From Methylobacterium aquaticum (GTDB lineage Bacteria > Pseudomonadota > Alphaproteobacteria > Rhizobiales > Beijerinckiaceae), in NCBI RefSeq assembly GCF_016804325.1, contig NZ_CP043627.1, positions 4,783,501 to 4,847,500 on the forward strand: 64,000 bases of DNA, in the 5' to 3' direction. A program made the position numbers and the translations under genes. The notes beneath the pieces are model-generated. The model ran no database searches. It worked only from the letters and a program-made list of their open reading frames with translations, and was not told where the DNA came from. How positions within the stretch are numbered: position 1 is the stretch's first letter; the number at the start of each line of letters is the position of its first letter. Of the stretch, positions 44,612 through 54,984 are shown in pieces.

Positions 44612-46195
44612 TCAGGTGATCGGCGCCGGGTTGAACAAGGTCAGGTCGTTGTAGAGCCCCCAATGGTCCGACCACGGCTTCTTGCGCCCGCTCGCCACGT
44701 CGAGGATCAGGTGGAACAGCTCCCAGCCGGTCTCCTCGATCGTCGCCTCGCCGGTCGCGATCCTGCCCGCATCGAGGTCGATCAGGTCGGACCAGCGCCG
44801 GCTGAGCTCGGTGCGGGTCGCGACCTTGATCACCGGCGCCTCGGCGAGCCCGTAGGGCGTGCCGCGCCCGGTCGAGAAGACCTGGAGGGTGATGCCGGAG
44901 GCCAGTTGCAGCGTGCCGCAGACGAAGTCGCTCGCCGGGGTGGCCGCGAAGATCAGGCCCTTCTGGCGCACCCGCTCGCCCGGCGCGAGCACGCCGCGGA
45001 TCGCGCTGGTGCCGGATTTCGCCACCGAGCCCAGCGCCTTCTCGACGATGTTGTTGAGCCCGCCCTTCTTGTTGCCGGGGGACGGATTGGCGCTGCGGTC
45101 GGCTCCGCCTTGCGCGAGGTAGTCGTCGTACCAGGCCATCTCCCGGACGAGCGCGCGGGCCACCTCCTCGGTCTCGGCCCGGGTCGTAAGGAGGTGGATC
45201 GCGTCCCGCACCTCGGTCACTTCCGAGAACATCACCGTGCCGCCGGCCCGCACCAGGAGATCGGCGGCAAAGCCGAGGGCCGGGTTGGCGGTGACGCCCG
45301 AGAAGGCGTCGCTGCCGCCGCATTGCAGCCCGACCACGAGATCGGCGGCCGGGCAGGTCTCGCGGGTGCGCCGGTCGAGCACCGTCAGCCGGGCTTCCGC
45401 CATCGCCATGATGCTGTCGAGCATCATCCCGAAGCCCTGGTGCGCCTCGTCCTGGAGCCGCACCACGCCGTCGGCCCGGCCCTCGGGCAGCAGCCGCTCG
45501 GAGACCAGCTTCTCGCAGCCGAGGCCGACCACCATCACCTCGCCGCCGAAATTCGGGTTCTGCGCCAGGCTCTGGAGGGTGCGGATCGGGATCACCGCCT
45601 GCGGGGCGTTGATGGCGACGCCGCAGCCATACGCGTGGGTGAGCCCGATCACGTCGTCGACGTTGGGAAAGCGCGGCAGCAGCTCCCGCTTGATCCGCCG
45701 GATCGCCACCTCGAGGGTGCCGGCAACGCATTGCACGCTGGTCGAGATCGCCAGGATGTTGCGGGTGCCGACCGAGCCGTCCGGATTGCGGTAGCCCTCG
45801 AAGGTGTAGCCGTCCAGCGGCGGCAGGGGGGCCGGCACGCGGGTGGCGAGCGGCAACCGGTCGAGGGCGGGCGCGAGCGGCGTGCGCACCCGCGATTCCT
45901 CGACCCAGGCGCCGCGGGGCAGCGCCTCGAGCGCCGTGCCGATCACCTCGCCGTAGCGGCGGATCTCCCCGCCCTCCGGGATGTCCTGGAGCGCCACCTT
46001 GTGGCCCTGCGGCACGAATTCCCGAAGGGTGAGGCCGTCGGGGAAGACCGTGCCGGCCGGCAGCCCGAAGGCGTTGACCACGATGGCGACGTTGTCGCTC
46101 TCGTGCAGGCGGATGGTGCGGGCGACGTCGCCCCGCCGTGCAGGTTCGGCCTCCGGGGTGGCCCGTCCCTCGGGCGTCCGCATCTCGTCCGGCAT
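44612..46195 (-). CDS. garD: Galactarate dehydratase (GarD/UxaA family)
   Basis: 527 residues, close to E. coli GarD. An N-terminal SAF domain (~25-105; [38 protein letters not shown]) precedes the UxaA domain ([48 protein letters not shown]). The conserved Cys and His of these segments fit the metal-dependent active site. It dehydrates galactarate (perhaps also glucarate) to 5-dehydro-4-deoxyglucarate, the substrate of the kdgD gene upstream. Altronate dehydratase is the main alternative. GGGAGG precedes the ATG. Confidence 0.85.
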   Translation of the reverse strand: MPDEMRTPEGRATPEAEPARRGDVARTIRLHESDNVAIVVNAFGLPAGTVFPDGLTLREFVPQGHKVALQDIPEGGEIRRYGEVIGTALEALPRGAWVEESRVRTPLAPALDRLPLATRVPAPLPPLDGYTFEGYRNPDGSVGTRNILAISTSVQCVAGTLEVAIRRIKRELLPRFPNVDDVIGLTHAYGCGVAINAPQAVIPIRTLQSLAQNPNFGGEVMVVGLGCEKLVSERLLPEGRADGVVRLQDEAHQGFGMMLDSIMAMAEARLTVLDRRTRETCPAADLVVGLQCGGSDAFSGVTANPALGFAADLLVRAGGTVMFSEVTEVRDAIHLLTTRAETEEVARALVREMAWYDDYLAQGGADRSANPSPGNKKGGLNNIVEKALGSVAKSGTSAIRGVLAPGERVRQKGLIFAATPASDFVCGTLQLASGITLQVFSTGRGTPYGLAEAPVIKVATRTELSRRWSDLIDLDAGRIATGEATIEETGWELFHLILDVASGRKKPWSDHWGLYNDLTLFNPAPIT

Positions 46196-46277
46196 CGGCT
46201 CCCTCCCGGTCCTGCCGGCGTCGCGACCGGTTCTTCGACGAAAGACGACGGCGCCGCCCGGTCTTGTCTGTCAAGGC

Positions 46278-47218
46278 CTACTCGGCCGCCAGCGCCTGCC
46301 CGCGATCGATGCGGGCGACGAGGGCGGCCAGTTCCGCCTGCTCGGCCGCGGTGAGGTCGGTGAGCGGGTGACGCACCGGGCCGGAATCGCGCCCGACCAC
46401 CCGCATCCCGGCCTTGATGATCGAGACGGCGTAGCCCTTGCGGCGGTTGCGGATCTCGATCAGCGGCAGGATGAAGTCGCGCAGGCCCTGCGCCACCGCC
46501 GCCCGGTCGCGGCGGCGCACGGCGGCGTAGAAATCGAGTGCGAAGCCCGGCACGAAGTTGAACACCGCCGAGGAATAGGTCGTCACGCCCATCTCGAGAT
46601 AGGGCAGGGCGAAGGTCTCGGCGGTGGGCAGCCCGCCGATATAGGTCAGCCGGTCGCCGAGCCGCGAATAGATCCGGGTCATCAGCTCGATGTCGCCGAT
46701 GCCGTCCTTGTAGCCGACGAGGTTCGGCAGGCGGTCGCACAGCCGCGCCAGGGCGTCGGGGCCGATCACCGCGTTGTCGCGGTTGTAGACGATCACGCCG
46801 AGGCCGGTCGACCGGCACACCGCCTCGATATGGGCCGAGAGGCCGTCCTGCTCCGAGCCGACGAGGTAGGGCGGCAGCAGAAGCAGGCCGTCGGCGCCGG
46901 CCTGTTCCGCCGCGCGGGCCATCTCGCAGGCGATGGCGGTGCCGTAGCCCGCACCCGCCAGCACCGGCACCCGGCCATGGGTCTCGGCCACCGCGACGCC
47001 GACGACGCGGGCGACCTCGGCCGGGGTGAGGGAGAAGAACTCGCCGGTGCCGCCGGCCGCGAACAGGCCGGCGACGTCGTAGCCGCACAGCCAATCGAGG
47101 TTGCTGCGGTACTGCGCCTCGTCGAAGGCGAGATCGGCGGTGAAGGGGGTGACCGGAAGGAGAGCAGGCCGGCGCCGAGGCGCCGGGCGACGTCGACGGG
47201 CGAGAGCGCGGTGGCCAT
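46278..47218 (-). pseudogene. kdgD: 5-dehydro-4-deoxyglucarate dehydratase, split by a one-base deletion
   Basis: The first 21 residues ([20 protein letters not shown] then F) are in one frame. The family sequence continues in another ([20 protein letters not shown], then [34 protein letters not shown]). A missing G at about 47155 on the plus strand explains it; adding one gives a normal 313-residue enzyme. The Schiff-base Lys ([11 protein letters not shown]) and the Tyr of VIVYNRDN are intact. KdgD converts 5-dehydro-4-deoxyglucarate to 2-oxoglutarate semialdehyde and CO2. Either a base-call error or a fresh mutation. Confidence 0.87.
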
Positions 47219-47314
47219 CGGAGCGTGAACCTTGTCTCGGGCTCGGGGCAGACCCCGCGTTTCGCGAGGTCTACCCCCGCCCATGATGCCGTTCCAGCAC
47301 CATGTCGGCATGGT

Positions 47315-48220
47315 TCAATCCAATTCCGGCATCGATCCGTCGAGGGTGCCGGCAAGCTCGGCCAGGATCGGGATCAGCGGGTTGTCGTTGCCGCGGCGCC
47401 AGACGAGGTAGAGGTCCACCGGCCGGCGCGGTGCCGGCACCAGGGGACGGAGCGTCACGCCGGCGACCCGCAACGAGGCCGCCGAATCCGGCACCAGGGC
47501 AAGCCCGAGCCCGGAGCGCACCAGCGACAGGATGGTGTGGATCTGCGCCAGGTGCTGCACCGCCCGGGGGCGCAGGCCGGCCTCCGCGAAATAGTCGCCG
47601 ACGAGGTCGTGGAAGTAGCGCGCCTCGTCCGGCGCGTAGGCGATCAGCGGCTCGGCCGCGAGGTCTCGCGCCGTCACGCTCTCGCCCGCCGCCAGGGGAT
47701 GGTCGTCGGGAACCGCCGCCACCAGGGTCTCGCGGGCGATGCGCAAGCTCCCGTCGGCGGCGGGCGGCAGGGGCGGGCGCATCAGGCCGAGATCGATGCC
47801 GTGCGCGCCCAACGCCTCGGCCTGGGCGGCGCTGACCATCTCCTTCAGCAGGATGTCGGCCTCCGGCAGACGGGTGCGCGCCGCCCGCACCAGATCGGGC
47901 AGGGTGCGGTAGGCGGCCGCCGCCGTAAAGCCCAGGGTGACGCTGCCGGCCTGTCCCGCCGCCACCCGCCGCGTGGTCGCCGCCGCCTCGTCCGCCAGAC
48001 GAAGGATTTTCCGGGCCTCGGTGAGGAAGCGGCGGCCGGCCGGGGTCAGGCGCACGGCGCGGCTGCTCCGGTTGAGCAGGGCCACGTCGAGGACGCGCTC
48101 GAGCACCTGGATCTGCCGGCTCACCGGCGGCTGGGTCAGGTGCAGCCGCTCGGCGGCGCGGCCGAAATGCAGCTCCTCGGCCACCGCCACGAAGCAGCGC
48201 AACTGGCTCAATTCGAACAT
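47315..48220 (-). CDS. LysR-family regulator of the galactarate genes
   Basis: 301 residues from ATG 48220. The N-terminal helix-turn-helix is LRCFVAVAEELHFGRAAERL, HLTQPPVSRQIQVLERVLD and RAVRLTPAGRRFL. The effector domain is of the BenM/CatM-like kind (GSVTLGFTAAAAYRTLPDLV; EKMVSAAQAEAL-like helix). It lies upstream of kdgD and garD on the same strand with ~96 bases between, so it probably controls them, perhaps in one transcript. Inducer unknown but likely a hexarate. Confidence 0.87.
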   Translation of the reverse strand: MFELSQLRCFVAVAEELHFGRAAERLHLTQPPVSRQIQVLERVLDVALLNRSSRAVRLTPAGRRFLTEARKILRLADEAAATTRRVAAGQAGSVTLGFTAAAAYRTLPDLVRAARTRLPEADILLKEMVSAAQAEALGAHGIDLGLMRPPLPPAADGSLRIARETLVAAVPDDHPLAAGESVTARDLAAEPLIAYAPDEARYFHDLVGDYFAEAGLRPRAVQHLAQIHTILSLVRSGLGLALVPDSAASLRVAGVTLRPLVPAPRRPVDLYLVWRRGNDNPLIPILAELAGTLDGSMPELD

Positions 48221-48334
48221 TCGGGCTACTCCGCGCACGCGCTCCGCGGGACGAGGCCGGAAGGCCTAGTCCGTTTCCGCGGATCGAGGGCCGGCAATCC
48301 GCCGGCCGCCGCTTCACGTAGAGACAGGCCGCCG

Positions 48335-49288
48335 ATGTCCTCGACGCTCCACCTTGTCCGGCATGCCGTCCCCTTCACCCGCTACCCGTACCGGGGCGAG
48401 GCGATGGCGTGCAATCTCTGCGGCGGCTCCGAGACCCTGACCGTGGCCGAGACCGACCGGCGGCTGAAGCGCCTGCGCTCCGTCGCCTGCACCGGATGCG
48501 GGCTGATCCGCACCGACCCGATGCCGACGGAAGCCGAGCTCGACGCCTATTACGCCTCGGCCTATCGCGCCGCCTACCAGTTCGCCCTCGGCCGGCGCCC
48601 GCCGCGCCACCACCTCAACCGCTCCCGGCGCGAGGCGGCGTTTCGCGCCGAGCTGCTGAGCCCCGCCCTACGGCCCGGCACCCGGGTACTGGATTTCGGT
48701 GCCGGCTCGGGCGAGTTCCTGGCCGCCGCACGGGGGCGGGGCTGCGAGGTGACCGGGGTCGAGCCCGGCCGGTCCTACGCGGCCTATGCCCGCGCCAAGC
48801 ACGGCGCGCGGGTACTCCACCGGCTCGACGCGCTCGCGCCCGACGAGACCTTCGACGTCGTGACGGTCCACCACGTGCTCGAGCACCTGCGCGACCCGGT
48901 CGACACCCTGGTCCGCCTGGCCGGCCGGCTCGCGCCGGGCGGCGTGCTCTATGCCGCGGTGCCCAACATGGCGGCGACGGGCAAGCCGCCGCACGAGCGT
49001 TTCCACTTCGCCCATGTCCACGGCTTCGTCCGCCAGACCCTCGACCGCGCCGCACGCCGCGCCGGATTGGTGCCGCACCCCGCCTATCGGCGCGAGGATA
49101 CGACGGCGGTGTACCGGCAGGCCGACGCGTCCGACGGGTCCGGTCTCGCCGAACCCGGCCTGGCGCAGGACCTCGCCGCCGCCCTCGCTCCGGTCCGGCC
49201 CGGCGCCTACATCGCCTCGGGCGCCTGGCTCCGCCCGATGCTTCGCCGCAACGCGAAGGCGATCCGGGATACGTTCGCGTCGCGGTGA
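48335..49288 (+). CDS. Zinc-ribbon class I SAM methyltransferase
   Basis: 317 residues. An N-terminal zinc ribbon has CNLCGG and CTGCGLIRTDP. The methyltransferase domain shows RVLDFGAGSGEFLAAARGRG (SAM loop), FDVVTVHHVLEHLRDPVD and GGVLYAAVPNM. Proteins of this type often methylate sugars or lipids in surface-polysaccharide loci, matching the adjoining glycosyltransferases. The ATG at 48335 is used; an ATG 24 codons later is also possible. It converges with the glycosyltransferase gene after 19 bases. Confidence 0.8.
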   Translation: MSSTLHLVRHAVPFTRYPYRGEAMACNLCGGSETLTVAETDRRLKRLRSVACTGCGLIRTDPMPTEAELDAYYASAYRAAYQFALGRRPPRHHLNRSRREAAFRAELLSPALRPGTRVLDFGAGSGEFLAAARGRGCEVTGVEPGRSYAAYARAKHGARVLHRLDALAPDETFDVVTVHHVLEHLRDPVDTLVRLAGRLAPGGVLYAAVPNMAATGKPPHERFHFAHVHGFVRQTLDRAARRAGLVPHPAYRREDTTAVYRQADASDGSGLAEPGLAQDLAAALAPVRPGAYIASGAWLRPMLRRNAKAIRDTFASR

Positions 49289-49307
49289 CCCGCGACGCGA
49301 CGACGGC

Positions 49308-52301
49308 TCAGGCCGAGCGCAGGGCCGGCGCCTCGGCGCGGTCCCCGGCCAGGCCGTAATAGCTCTGCAGGAGGTCGGAATAGGCGAGCGGCTCGTAGGG
49401 GCCGCGCCGCGCATACAGGTCCGGCAGCGACAGGTCGAGCAGCAGGTCGTTGAGGGCGCCCGCATCCTGGGCCAGGGCGGGATCGAGGATCACGCCGTCG
49501 CCGCGGGCCCGCAGGCGCTCGGCCGGAGCGCCGAGATCGAACACCACCGGCGGCACGCCGGCGGCGAGCGCGACCGACAGGGTGTAGCAATAGGTTTCCG
49601 GCCAGATCGAGCTGATCAGCACCAGATCGATGCCGAGCTCGTGCAGCAGGTCGATCGCCTCCTCGTCGCTGGCATAGGGGCCGGTCTCGACCACGCCCAG
49701 GGCCGCCAGGCGGTCGGGAAAGTTGCTGTAGCCCACCACCTTGTACTCGATCGGCAACTCGCGCAGGCGGGCGTCGGTGGCCAGATCGTGCAGGACGTTC
49801 GATCCCTTGTGCGGTCCGACGCCGCCGAGCGCGGCGATGCGCAGGGAGGTATGCGAGTTCATCATCCGCCCGGCGCGCATCACGACCCGGCGCGGACGGG
49901 CGACCAGCGTTTCCTCGTGCGGCCGGACCACGATCCGGCTGCCGGGCAGGTGCGGGGCGAGGCGCTGGGCGATGTCCTGCGAGGGCGACAGCACCGAGGT
50001 GGCGCCGGCGAGGAAGCGCGCATAGGTCTCGCGCCGGGCGGCCGGATCGGCCACCGCGCGGCTGCCGTGATCGATGGCGATGCAGCGGCGGCATTCGCCG
50101 ACATCCGGCAGGCCGCAGAAACGGTTGAGCGGCGTGACGAGGTCGTTGCGGTGGCAGACGGCGGCGTAGTCGTGCAGCGTGAAGGCGTAGGGACCCGCGG
50201 CCCGCACGATCTCCATCATCCCTTCCGTCGACGCCCAGTCGAGCCCGACGAAGGAATGCACGTGCGTGAGCACGGGCTTGAGCCAGTCCAGGAACGCGGC
50301 GATGAGGTGGCCCTGCCGGTCGATCCGCAGCGCGCCGCACGAGGAGAGCGGGATCGCCCGCGACGAATCGGGCAGGCACTCGATCTCGATGCTCTGCTCG
50401 CCCGCGGCCTTCAGGATCACGACCTCGTGGCCCTCCTCCGCCAGGCGATCCGCCAGGCTGCGGATATGGGTGACGATGCCCCCGATCCGGTTATGCGTGA
50501 CGAACACGACCGTGTTCGGCCCGAGATTCTTGGCCAGGCGGTAGAGATCGAGGCGGATGCGGGCCTCCCGGGCGGGATCGGCCGCCACGTAGCTCAGCAC
50601 CTGGGAGGTGTAGTCCGGATGCTTGCCGAGCAGGCGCTTCTCGATCTCCACCATGTTCTTGCTGAAGGTATTGTCGAACGAGGCGCCACCGGAATGATAC
50701 ACGAAGATGTCGTGGGCGAGCAGGTTGCGGAAGCCCGCCTTCCGTGCCCTCAGGCAGAAATCGTTCTCCTCACCGTAGCCGCGCCCGAAGGTCTCGGCGT
50801 CGAAGGTGCCGATCGCGTCGATGATCGAGCGCCGCATGTAGAAGCAGAAGCCGACGCCGGTCGGGATCTCCGAGGAGAGCCGGTGGTTGCTGGCGCTGGC
50901 GCTGGCGTCCAGCTCCGGCAGGGAGAGCTCGAGCTGGATGCGGTTGTTGAAGTCGAATTGCGGATAGCTGCAGATCGTCGCGTTGTTCGACAGCGGCGTG
51001 ATGGTCGCGGCGTCGGGATTGGCCCGGGCGTGCCACAGCATCCGGTCGAGCCAGTCGCCGTAGGGAATCGCATCCGAGTTGAGGAGGATCACGTCCTTCG
51101 TCTCGCACAGGGCGAGCGCCTTGTTGACCGAGGCGACGAAGCCGAGATTCGTCTCGTTCACGGCGTAGAGGAACAGGCCCTGCTCGGCGAGCGCGGCCAG
51201 CGCGTCGTTCAGTTCGGGCAGCGGGCCGCAATCGTTGACCACCAGGAGCGCGAAGCGGCTCGCCTGCGGGGTCGCGAGCACGGCGTGGACGGCGCGCAGC
51301 GTCTCCTCGTAGCCCTTGTAGACCGGGATCACCACGACGACCTCGGCGGAAGCCAGGTCCGTCGCTGGGCTCGCCGCCGCCCACTCGGCCTGCGTCGGCG
51401 CGGTCGGCGCCGGCCACAATCCCTTGCCGTACGGGTTCGGCTTCAGCCCGAGCGCCCGCCCTTCGGTGACGTAGTGGTAGAGCGGGTTGACGTTCGCCGG
51501 CACGACCTTGCCGTATCGACCGAGATAATACTCGCTCCAGAACAGCTCCGACGGATTGCGTCCTTCCTTCCAGCCGTATTGGGCATAATGGAGGAGGGCG
51601 TCGGCCCCGGCTTCACGGACGTCGGTGTAGCTCGACAGGTAGTAGTTCTCGTCGAATTCCGGTTCGATCGCCGCGACGAGGGCTTCGATCTCCGGCGGCG
51701 GCCGATCCACGCGCGCCGCCGCCTCCGCCGCCTTGCGCTCCGCGGTCGTCACGAGCGGCTGGGTCAGGCCGAGCAGGGTGTGGGTCGAGACGTAATGGTA
51801 GAACGGGGGCAGGCCGCTGTAGCGCAGGTGCAGGTTGCGGTTGACGTGATCGGACCCCACGAAGTCCGCGTTCGGCTCGCAGCCCTGGCGCCAGCCGCCG
51901 GACAGGTAATGCTGCAGCGGGTCGATACCGGCCGTCAGACCATAGGTTCGGATGTAGAATTCCGCGTCGAAGTAGTCGCCGATGACCGCCCGCTGGATCT
52001 CAATGAAATCCGCCATCGCACCGGTCGACGTGGCCCGGCGCCGATCGGGCGACAATTCGAAGTAATGCAAGAGCGGATTGACCGCGGGCTGCACCGGGTC
52101 AAGATACTTGTCTTTGTAGTACAGGGTCGAAAAATCCGATGACGGATCACGACCTTCGCGCCATCCGCTCGCCATGTAGTGCTCGAACGGATCGTGCCCG
52201 CCAGCAGCGACGTCGGGGTTCATCCTGAGATAGAACTCGGCATCGAAGAGTCCTGCGACTCCGCGATGACGCATCAAATTGCGAGCGAGTTTTTTAATCA
52301 T
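49308..52301 (-). CDS. Bifunctional GT2-GT4 glycosyltransferase with N-terminal repeats
   Basis: 997 residues. Residues ~15-310 hold about six alternating repeats built on FDxEFYLxxNPDV...HYxxxGWxEGRxPS. Examples are LFDAEFYLRMNPDVA, YFDAEFYIRTYGLTA and EFDENYYLSSYTDVR. Residues ~325-590 are a GT-A (family 2) domain: VVVVIPVYKGYEETLRAVHA, VILLNSDAIPYGDWLDRML, GRGYGEENDFCLRARKAGF. Residues ~605-985 are a GT-B (family 4-like) domain: THNRIGGIVTHIRSLADRL, GGVGPHKGSNVLHD, SSIWPETYCYTLS. Such proteins add two sugars to surface glycans. The repeats may bind glycan or mediate assembly. Substrates unknown. Confidence 0.85.
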   Translation of the reverse strand: MIKKLARNLMRHRGVAGLFDAEFYLRMNPDVAAGGHDPFEHYMASGWREGRDPSSDFSTLYYKDKYLDPVQPAVNPLLHYFELSPDRRRATSTGAMADFIEIQRAVIGDYFDAEFYIRTYGLTAGIDPLQHYLSGGWRQGCEPNADFVGSDHVNRNLHLRYSGLPPFYHYVSTHTLLGLTQPLVTTAERKAAEAAARVDRPPPEIEALVAAIEPEFDENYYLSSYTDVREAGADALLHYAQYGWKEGRNPSELFWSEYYLGRYGKVVPANVNPLYHYVTEGRALGLKPNPYGKGLWPAPTAPTQAEWAAASPATDLASAEVVVVIPVYKGYEETLRAVHAVLATPQASRFALLVVNDCGPLPELNDALAALAEQGLFLYAVNETNLGFVASVNKALALCETKDVILLNSDAIPYGDWLDRMLWHARANPDAATITPLSNNATICSYPQFDFNNRIQLELSLPELDASASASNHRLSSEIPTGVGFCFYMRRSIIDAIGTFDAETFGRGYGEENDFCLRARKAGFRNLLAHDIFVYHSGGASFDNTFSKNMVEIEKRLLGKHPDYTSQVLSYVAADPAREARIRLDLYRLAKNLGPNTVVFVTHNRIGGIVTHIRSLADRLAEEGHEVVILKAAGEQSIEIECLPDSSRAIPLSSCGALRIDRQGHLIAAFLDWLKPVLTHVHSFVGLDWASTEGMMEIVRAAGPYAFTLHDYAAVCHRNDLVTPLNRFCGLPDVGECRRCIAIDHGSRAVADPAARRETYARFLAGATSVLSPSQDIAQRLAPHLPGSRIVVRPHEETLVARPRRVVMRAGRMMNSHTSLRIAALGGVGPHKGSNVLHDLATDARLRELPIEYKVVGYSNFPDRLAALGVVETGPYASDEEAIDLLHELGIDLVLISSIWPETYCYTLSVALAAGVPPVVFDLGAPAERLRARGDGVILDPALAQDAGALNDLLLDLSLPDLYARRGPYEPLAYSDLLQSYYGLAGDRAEAPALRSA

Positions 52302-52731
52302 TGTCTCAGTGGCCGTTTGCTTCTGGCGGTACCGACCGGACTGACCTGCGTCGCGGCGTTCGGTCGGGGACCCGATCGTCTAGTCGTTCCTTAACGGCCC
52401 GGGCGGCCGCATTCAATGCTTCTTGCTCTGTGCGGGGCGACCGGCATGAACGCCGCCCGCCGCGAAAGACGCGCGACATCTTTCACGGCCTTGAAGCGGG
52501 ATTATGATCGGCGCGCCGGACGAGCCGCCTCGCATGGATCGACGGCGTTGCGCGGATGACACAAGCCCTGACATCCACAGCCCGATCTGCGATTCGGAGT
52601 TCGCGTCCCGAAGGGCCGTGTTAGGGAAAAAGCGAGCTAATGCAACAACTTAGTATCATTCTAAAGAGCGGCACCAGCCTGGGCGGCGCACAGCCCCCGG
52701 GACAGGCGAGCCGTTGCCCGAAGGTCACGCC
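52302..52731. other. 430-base divergent regulatory gap
   Basis: This gap separates the divergent GT2-GT4 and TonB-receptor genes. Apart from the palindrome at 52650-52664 I see no gene, terminator or repeat. Confidence 0.5.
52650..52664 (+). promoter_or_regulatory. Candidate iron-response (Irr/Fur-type) box
   Basis: TTAGTATCATTCTAA is an inverted repeat around one central base with one mismatched pair. It lies 68 bases before the start of a siderophore receptor gene. It resembles the iron control element bound by Irr in alphaproteobacteria (TTTAGAA-N-TTCTAAA type). Inferred, not shown. Confidence 0.5.
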
Positions 52732-54978
52732 ATGCGTTCCCATCCCCGCCTCCCCACTTCCTCTCGCCGCCTGGTCGCCGCGCTCGCCGGCGGCGTCTCC
52801 CTGCTCGGCCTCGTCGTCGCGGATGCGAGGGCGCAGGAGGCGACGCCGCCCCGGCAGGGTGCGGCGGCCGGCGGCTCGATCCAACTCGAACAGATCGACG
52901 TCGCGGGCAACGGTGCGCCGGCCGGGGCGGGCGTCGTCGCGGCCCGCGCGAAGGAGGACCCGCGCGGCCCGATCGAGGGCTACGTCGCTAAGCGGACCCT
53001 GACCTCGACCAAGACCGACACCCCGCTGATCGAGACGCCGCAATCGATCACCGTGATCGGGCGCGAGCAGCTCGACGCCCTCAAGCCGCAGCAGGTCGGC
53101 GAGGCGATCAGCTACTCGGCCGGCGTCTTCGGCAACGTGTTCGGGCCCGATCCGCGGGTCGACTTCTTCCTGATCCGCGGCTTCACGGCGAACGATACCG
53201 GCCTGTACCGGGACGGCCTGCAGCTCTTCAACTACGGCTTCGCCGCCTACAAGGTCGATCCGTTCGGCCTCGAACGCATCGACGTGCTGCGCGGGCCGGC
53301 CGCGGTTCTGTTCGGCCAGGGCGGGCCCGGCGGCCTGATCAACATGGTCAGCAAGAAGCCGCCCCTGGAGCCCCTGCGCTACGTCGAGGTCGGCGGCGGC
53401 TCGTTCGGCCAGAAATACCTCGCCTTCGATCTCGGCGGGCCGGCCGATGCGGAGGGCAAGTGGTTCTACCGCCTGACCGGCATCGGCCGGCAGGGCGGCA
53501 CCCAGGTCGACGGGCTAGACGAGAACCGCGGCTACATCGCCCCGACCTTCACCTACCGGCCGGACGGCGCCACCACCTTCACGCTGCTGTCGAGCGTCCA
53601 GTACGACGATACCGGCCGGCTCAATGCGTTCCTGCCCTATTACGGCACGGTGCGGCCGACGGTGCTCGGCCTGCGCATTCCCCAGAACTACAACGTCTCG
53701 GATCCGTTCAACAACACCTACCGGCGCACCCAGGCCAGCGTCGGCTACGAGTTCGAGCACGTCTTTGACGACACCTGGACCTTCCGGCAGAACCTGCGCT
53801 ACGCCTTCAGCGACTCGCTCGACGACGCGTTCCTGGGCGGGCTCGGCTATGCCGACGCGAACCAGACGGAAATCGCCCGCTACCGCTTCCGTGCGGCATC
53901 GCGGGCGCGCCTGTTCAACGTCGACAACCAGGCGGTGGCCCGGTTCGACGACGGCCTGTTCAAGCACACATTCCTGATGGGCCTCGACTACAAGAACTTC
54001 CAGCTCAATGACAACCAGGCCACCGGGGGCTTTGCCGGCACGCCGGTCGCGAACTTCAACATCATCACGCCGAATTACGGCAGCCCGAGCGTCCCGGTCG
54101 CGCCCTATCTCGTCAATTACGACGTGTTCCAGCAGCTCGGCCTCTATTTCCAGGATCAGGTCAAGCTCACCCCCGAACTGACCCTGGTCGTGTCCGGCCG
54201 CGGCGACTTCACCTCGAACGAGGTCAACAACCGTCTCGCCAGCACGCAGACGCGGCAATCGGCCAATGCCTACACCCAGCGCTACGGGCTGATCTACAAT
54301 TTCGATTTCGGCCTGGCGCCGTATGTCAGCTATTCGACCTTCTTCAACCCGCAGGTCGGCACCAACTTCTTCAGCCAGCCGTTCAAGCCGACGACCGGCG
54401 ACCAGGTCGAGGCTGGCGTCAAGTACGAGATCCCGGGCGCGAACGCCTTCCTGACGCTCGCCGCCTTCGACCTGGCGCTCGCCAACACCCTGACCGCCGA
54501 CCCGACCAACCCGCTCAACCAACTCCAGCTCGGCGAGACCCGCTCGCGCGGCTTCGAGGCGCAGCTGGTGGCCAACATCACCAAGGACTTCAACGTCGTC
54601 GCGTCGTTCACGAGCTACAACCTCGAGATCACCAAGGGCGATGTCGGCGCGATCGGCCGGACCCCGACCAACACCCCCGAGACCCTGGCCTCGGTCTTCG
54701 CCGACTACACCATCCCGACCGGCGACTGGGCCGGGTTCGGCTTCGGGGCGGGCGTGCGCTATGTCGGCCGCTCCTTCGCCGACGTGAACAACACCCTGAC
54801 GGTGCCAGAGCGCGCCCTGTTCGACGCGGTGGTGCATTACAGCCGCGACAACTGGCGCTTCGCCATCAACGCCGCCAACCTCGCCGACAAGCGCTTCGTG
54901 TCGTCGTGCCAGTCGGTCACCGCCTGCTTCTACGGCGAGCAGCGCCGCATCACCGCGAGCCTGAGCTACAAGTGGTGA
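52732..54978 (+). CDS. TonB-dependent siderophore receptor (FhuA/ferric-siderophore type)
   Basis: 748 residues with a signal peptide (AALAGGVSLLGLVVADARA). The plug domain is clear: TDTPLIETPQSITVIGREQL, then DFFLIRGFTANDTGLYRDGL, RIDVLRGPAAVLFGQGGPGG and LINMVSKKP. The rest forms the 22-strand barrel and ends in the aromatic residue of ITASLSYKW, as outer-membrane barrels do. It imports a ferric siderophore with TonB energy; the ligand is unknown. No binding protein or esterase adjoins it. AAGG precedes the ATG at 52732. Confidence 0.92.
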   Translation: MRSHPRLPTSSRRLVAALAGGVSLLGLVVADARAQEATPPRQGAAAGGSIQLEQIDVAGNGAPAGAGVVAARAKEDPRGPIEGYVAKRTLTSTKTDTPLIETPQSITVIGREQLDALKPQQVGEAISYSAGVFGNVFGPDPRVDFFLIRGFTANDTGLYRDGLQLFNYGFAAYKVDPFGLERIDVLRGPAAVLFGQGGPGGLINMVSKKPPLEPLRYVEVGGGSFGQKYLAFDLGGPADAEGKWFYRLTGIGRQGGTQVDGLDENRGYIAPTFTYRPDGATTFTLLSSVQYDDTGRLNAFLPYYGTVRPTVLGLRIPQNYNVSDPFNNTYRRTQASVGYEFEHVFDDTWTFRQNLRYAFSDSLDDAFLGGLGYADANQTEIARYRFRAASRARLFNVDNQAVARFDDGLFKHTFLMGLDYKNFQLNDNQATGGFAGTPVANFNIITPNYGSPSVPVAPYLVNYDVFQQLGLYFQDQVKLTPELTLVVSGRGDFTSNEVNNRLASTQTRQSANAYTQRYGLIYNFDFGLAPYVSYSTFFNPQVGTNFFSQPFKPTTGDQVEAGVKYEIPGANAFLTLAAFDLALANTLTADPTNPLNQLQLGETRSRGFEAQLVANITKDFNVVASFTSYNLEITKGDVGAIGRTPTNTPETLASVFADYTIPTGDWAGFGFGAGVRYVGRSFADVNNTLTVPERALFDAVVHYSRDNWRFAINAANLADKRFVSSCQSVTACFYGEQRRITASLSYKW

Positions 54979-54984
54979 GAGGAG

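Noticed and set aside
48951..52142. A 1063-codon plus-strand frame opposite the GT2-GT4 gene
   Set aside because: Same antisense effect; the real gene has clear domains on the minus strand.
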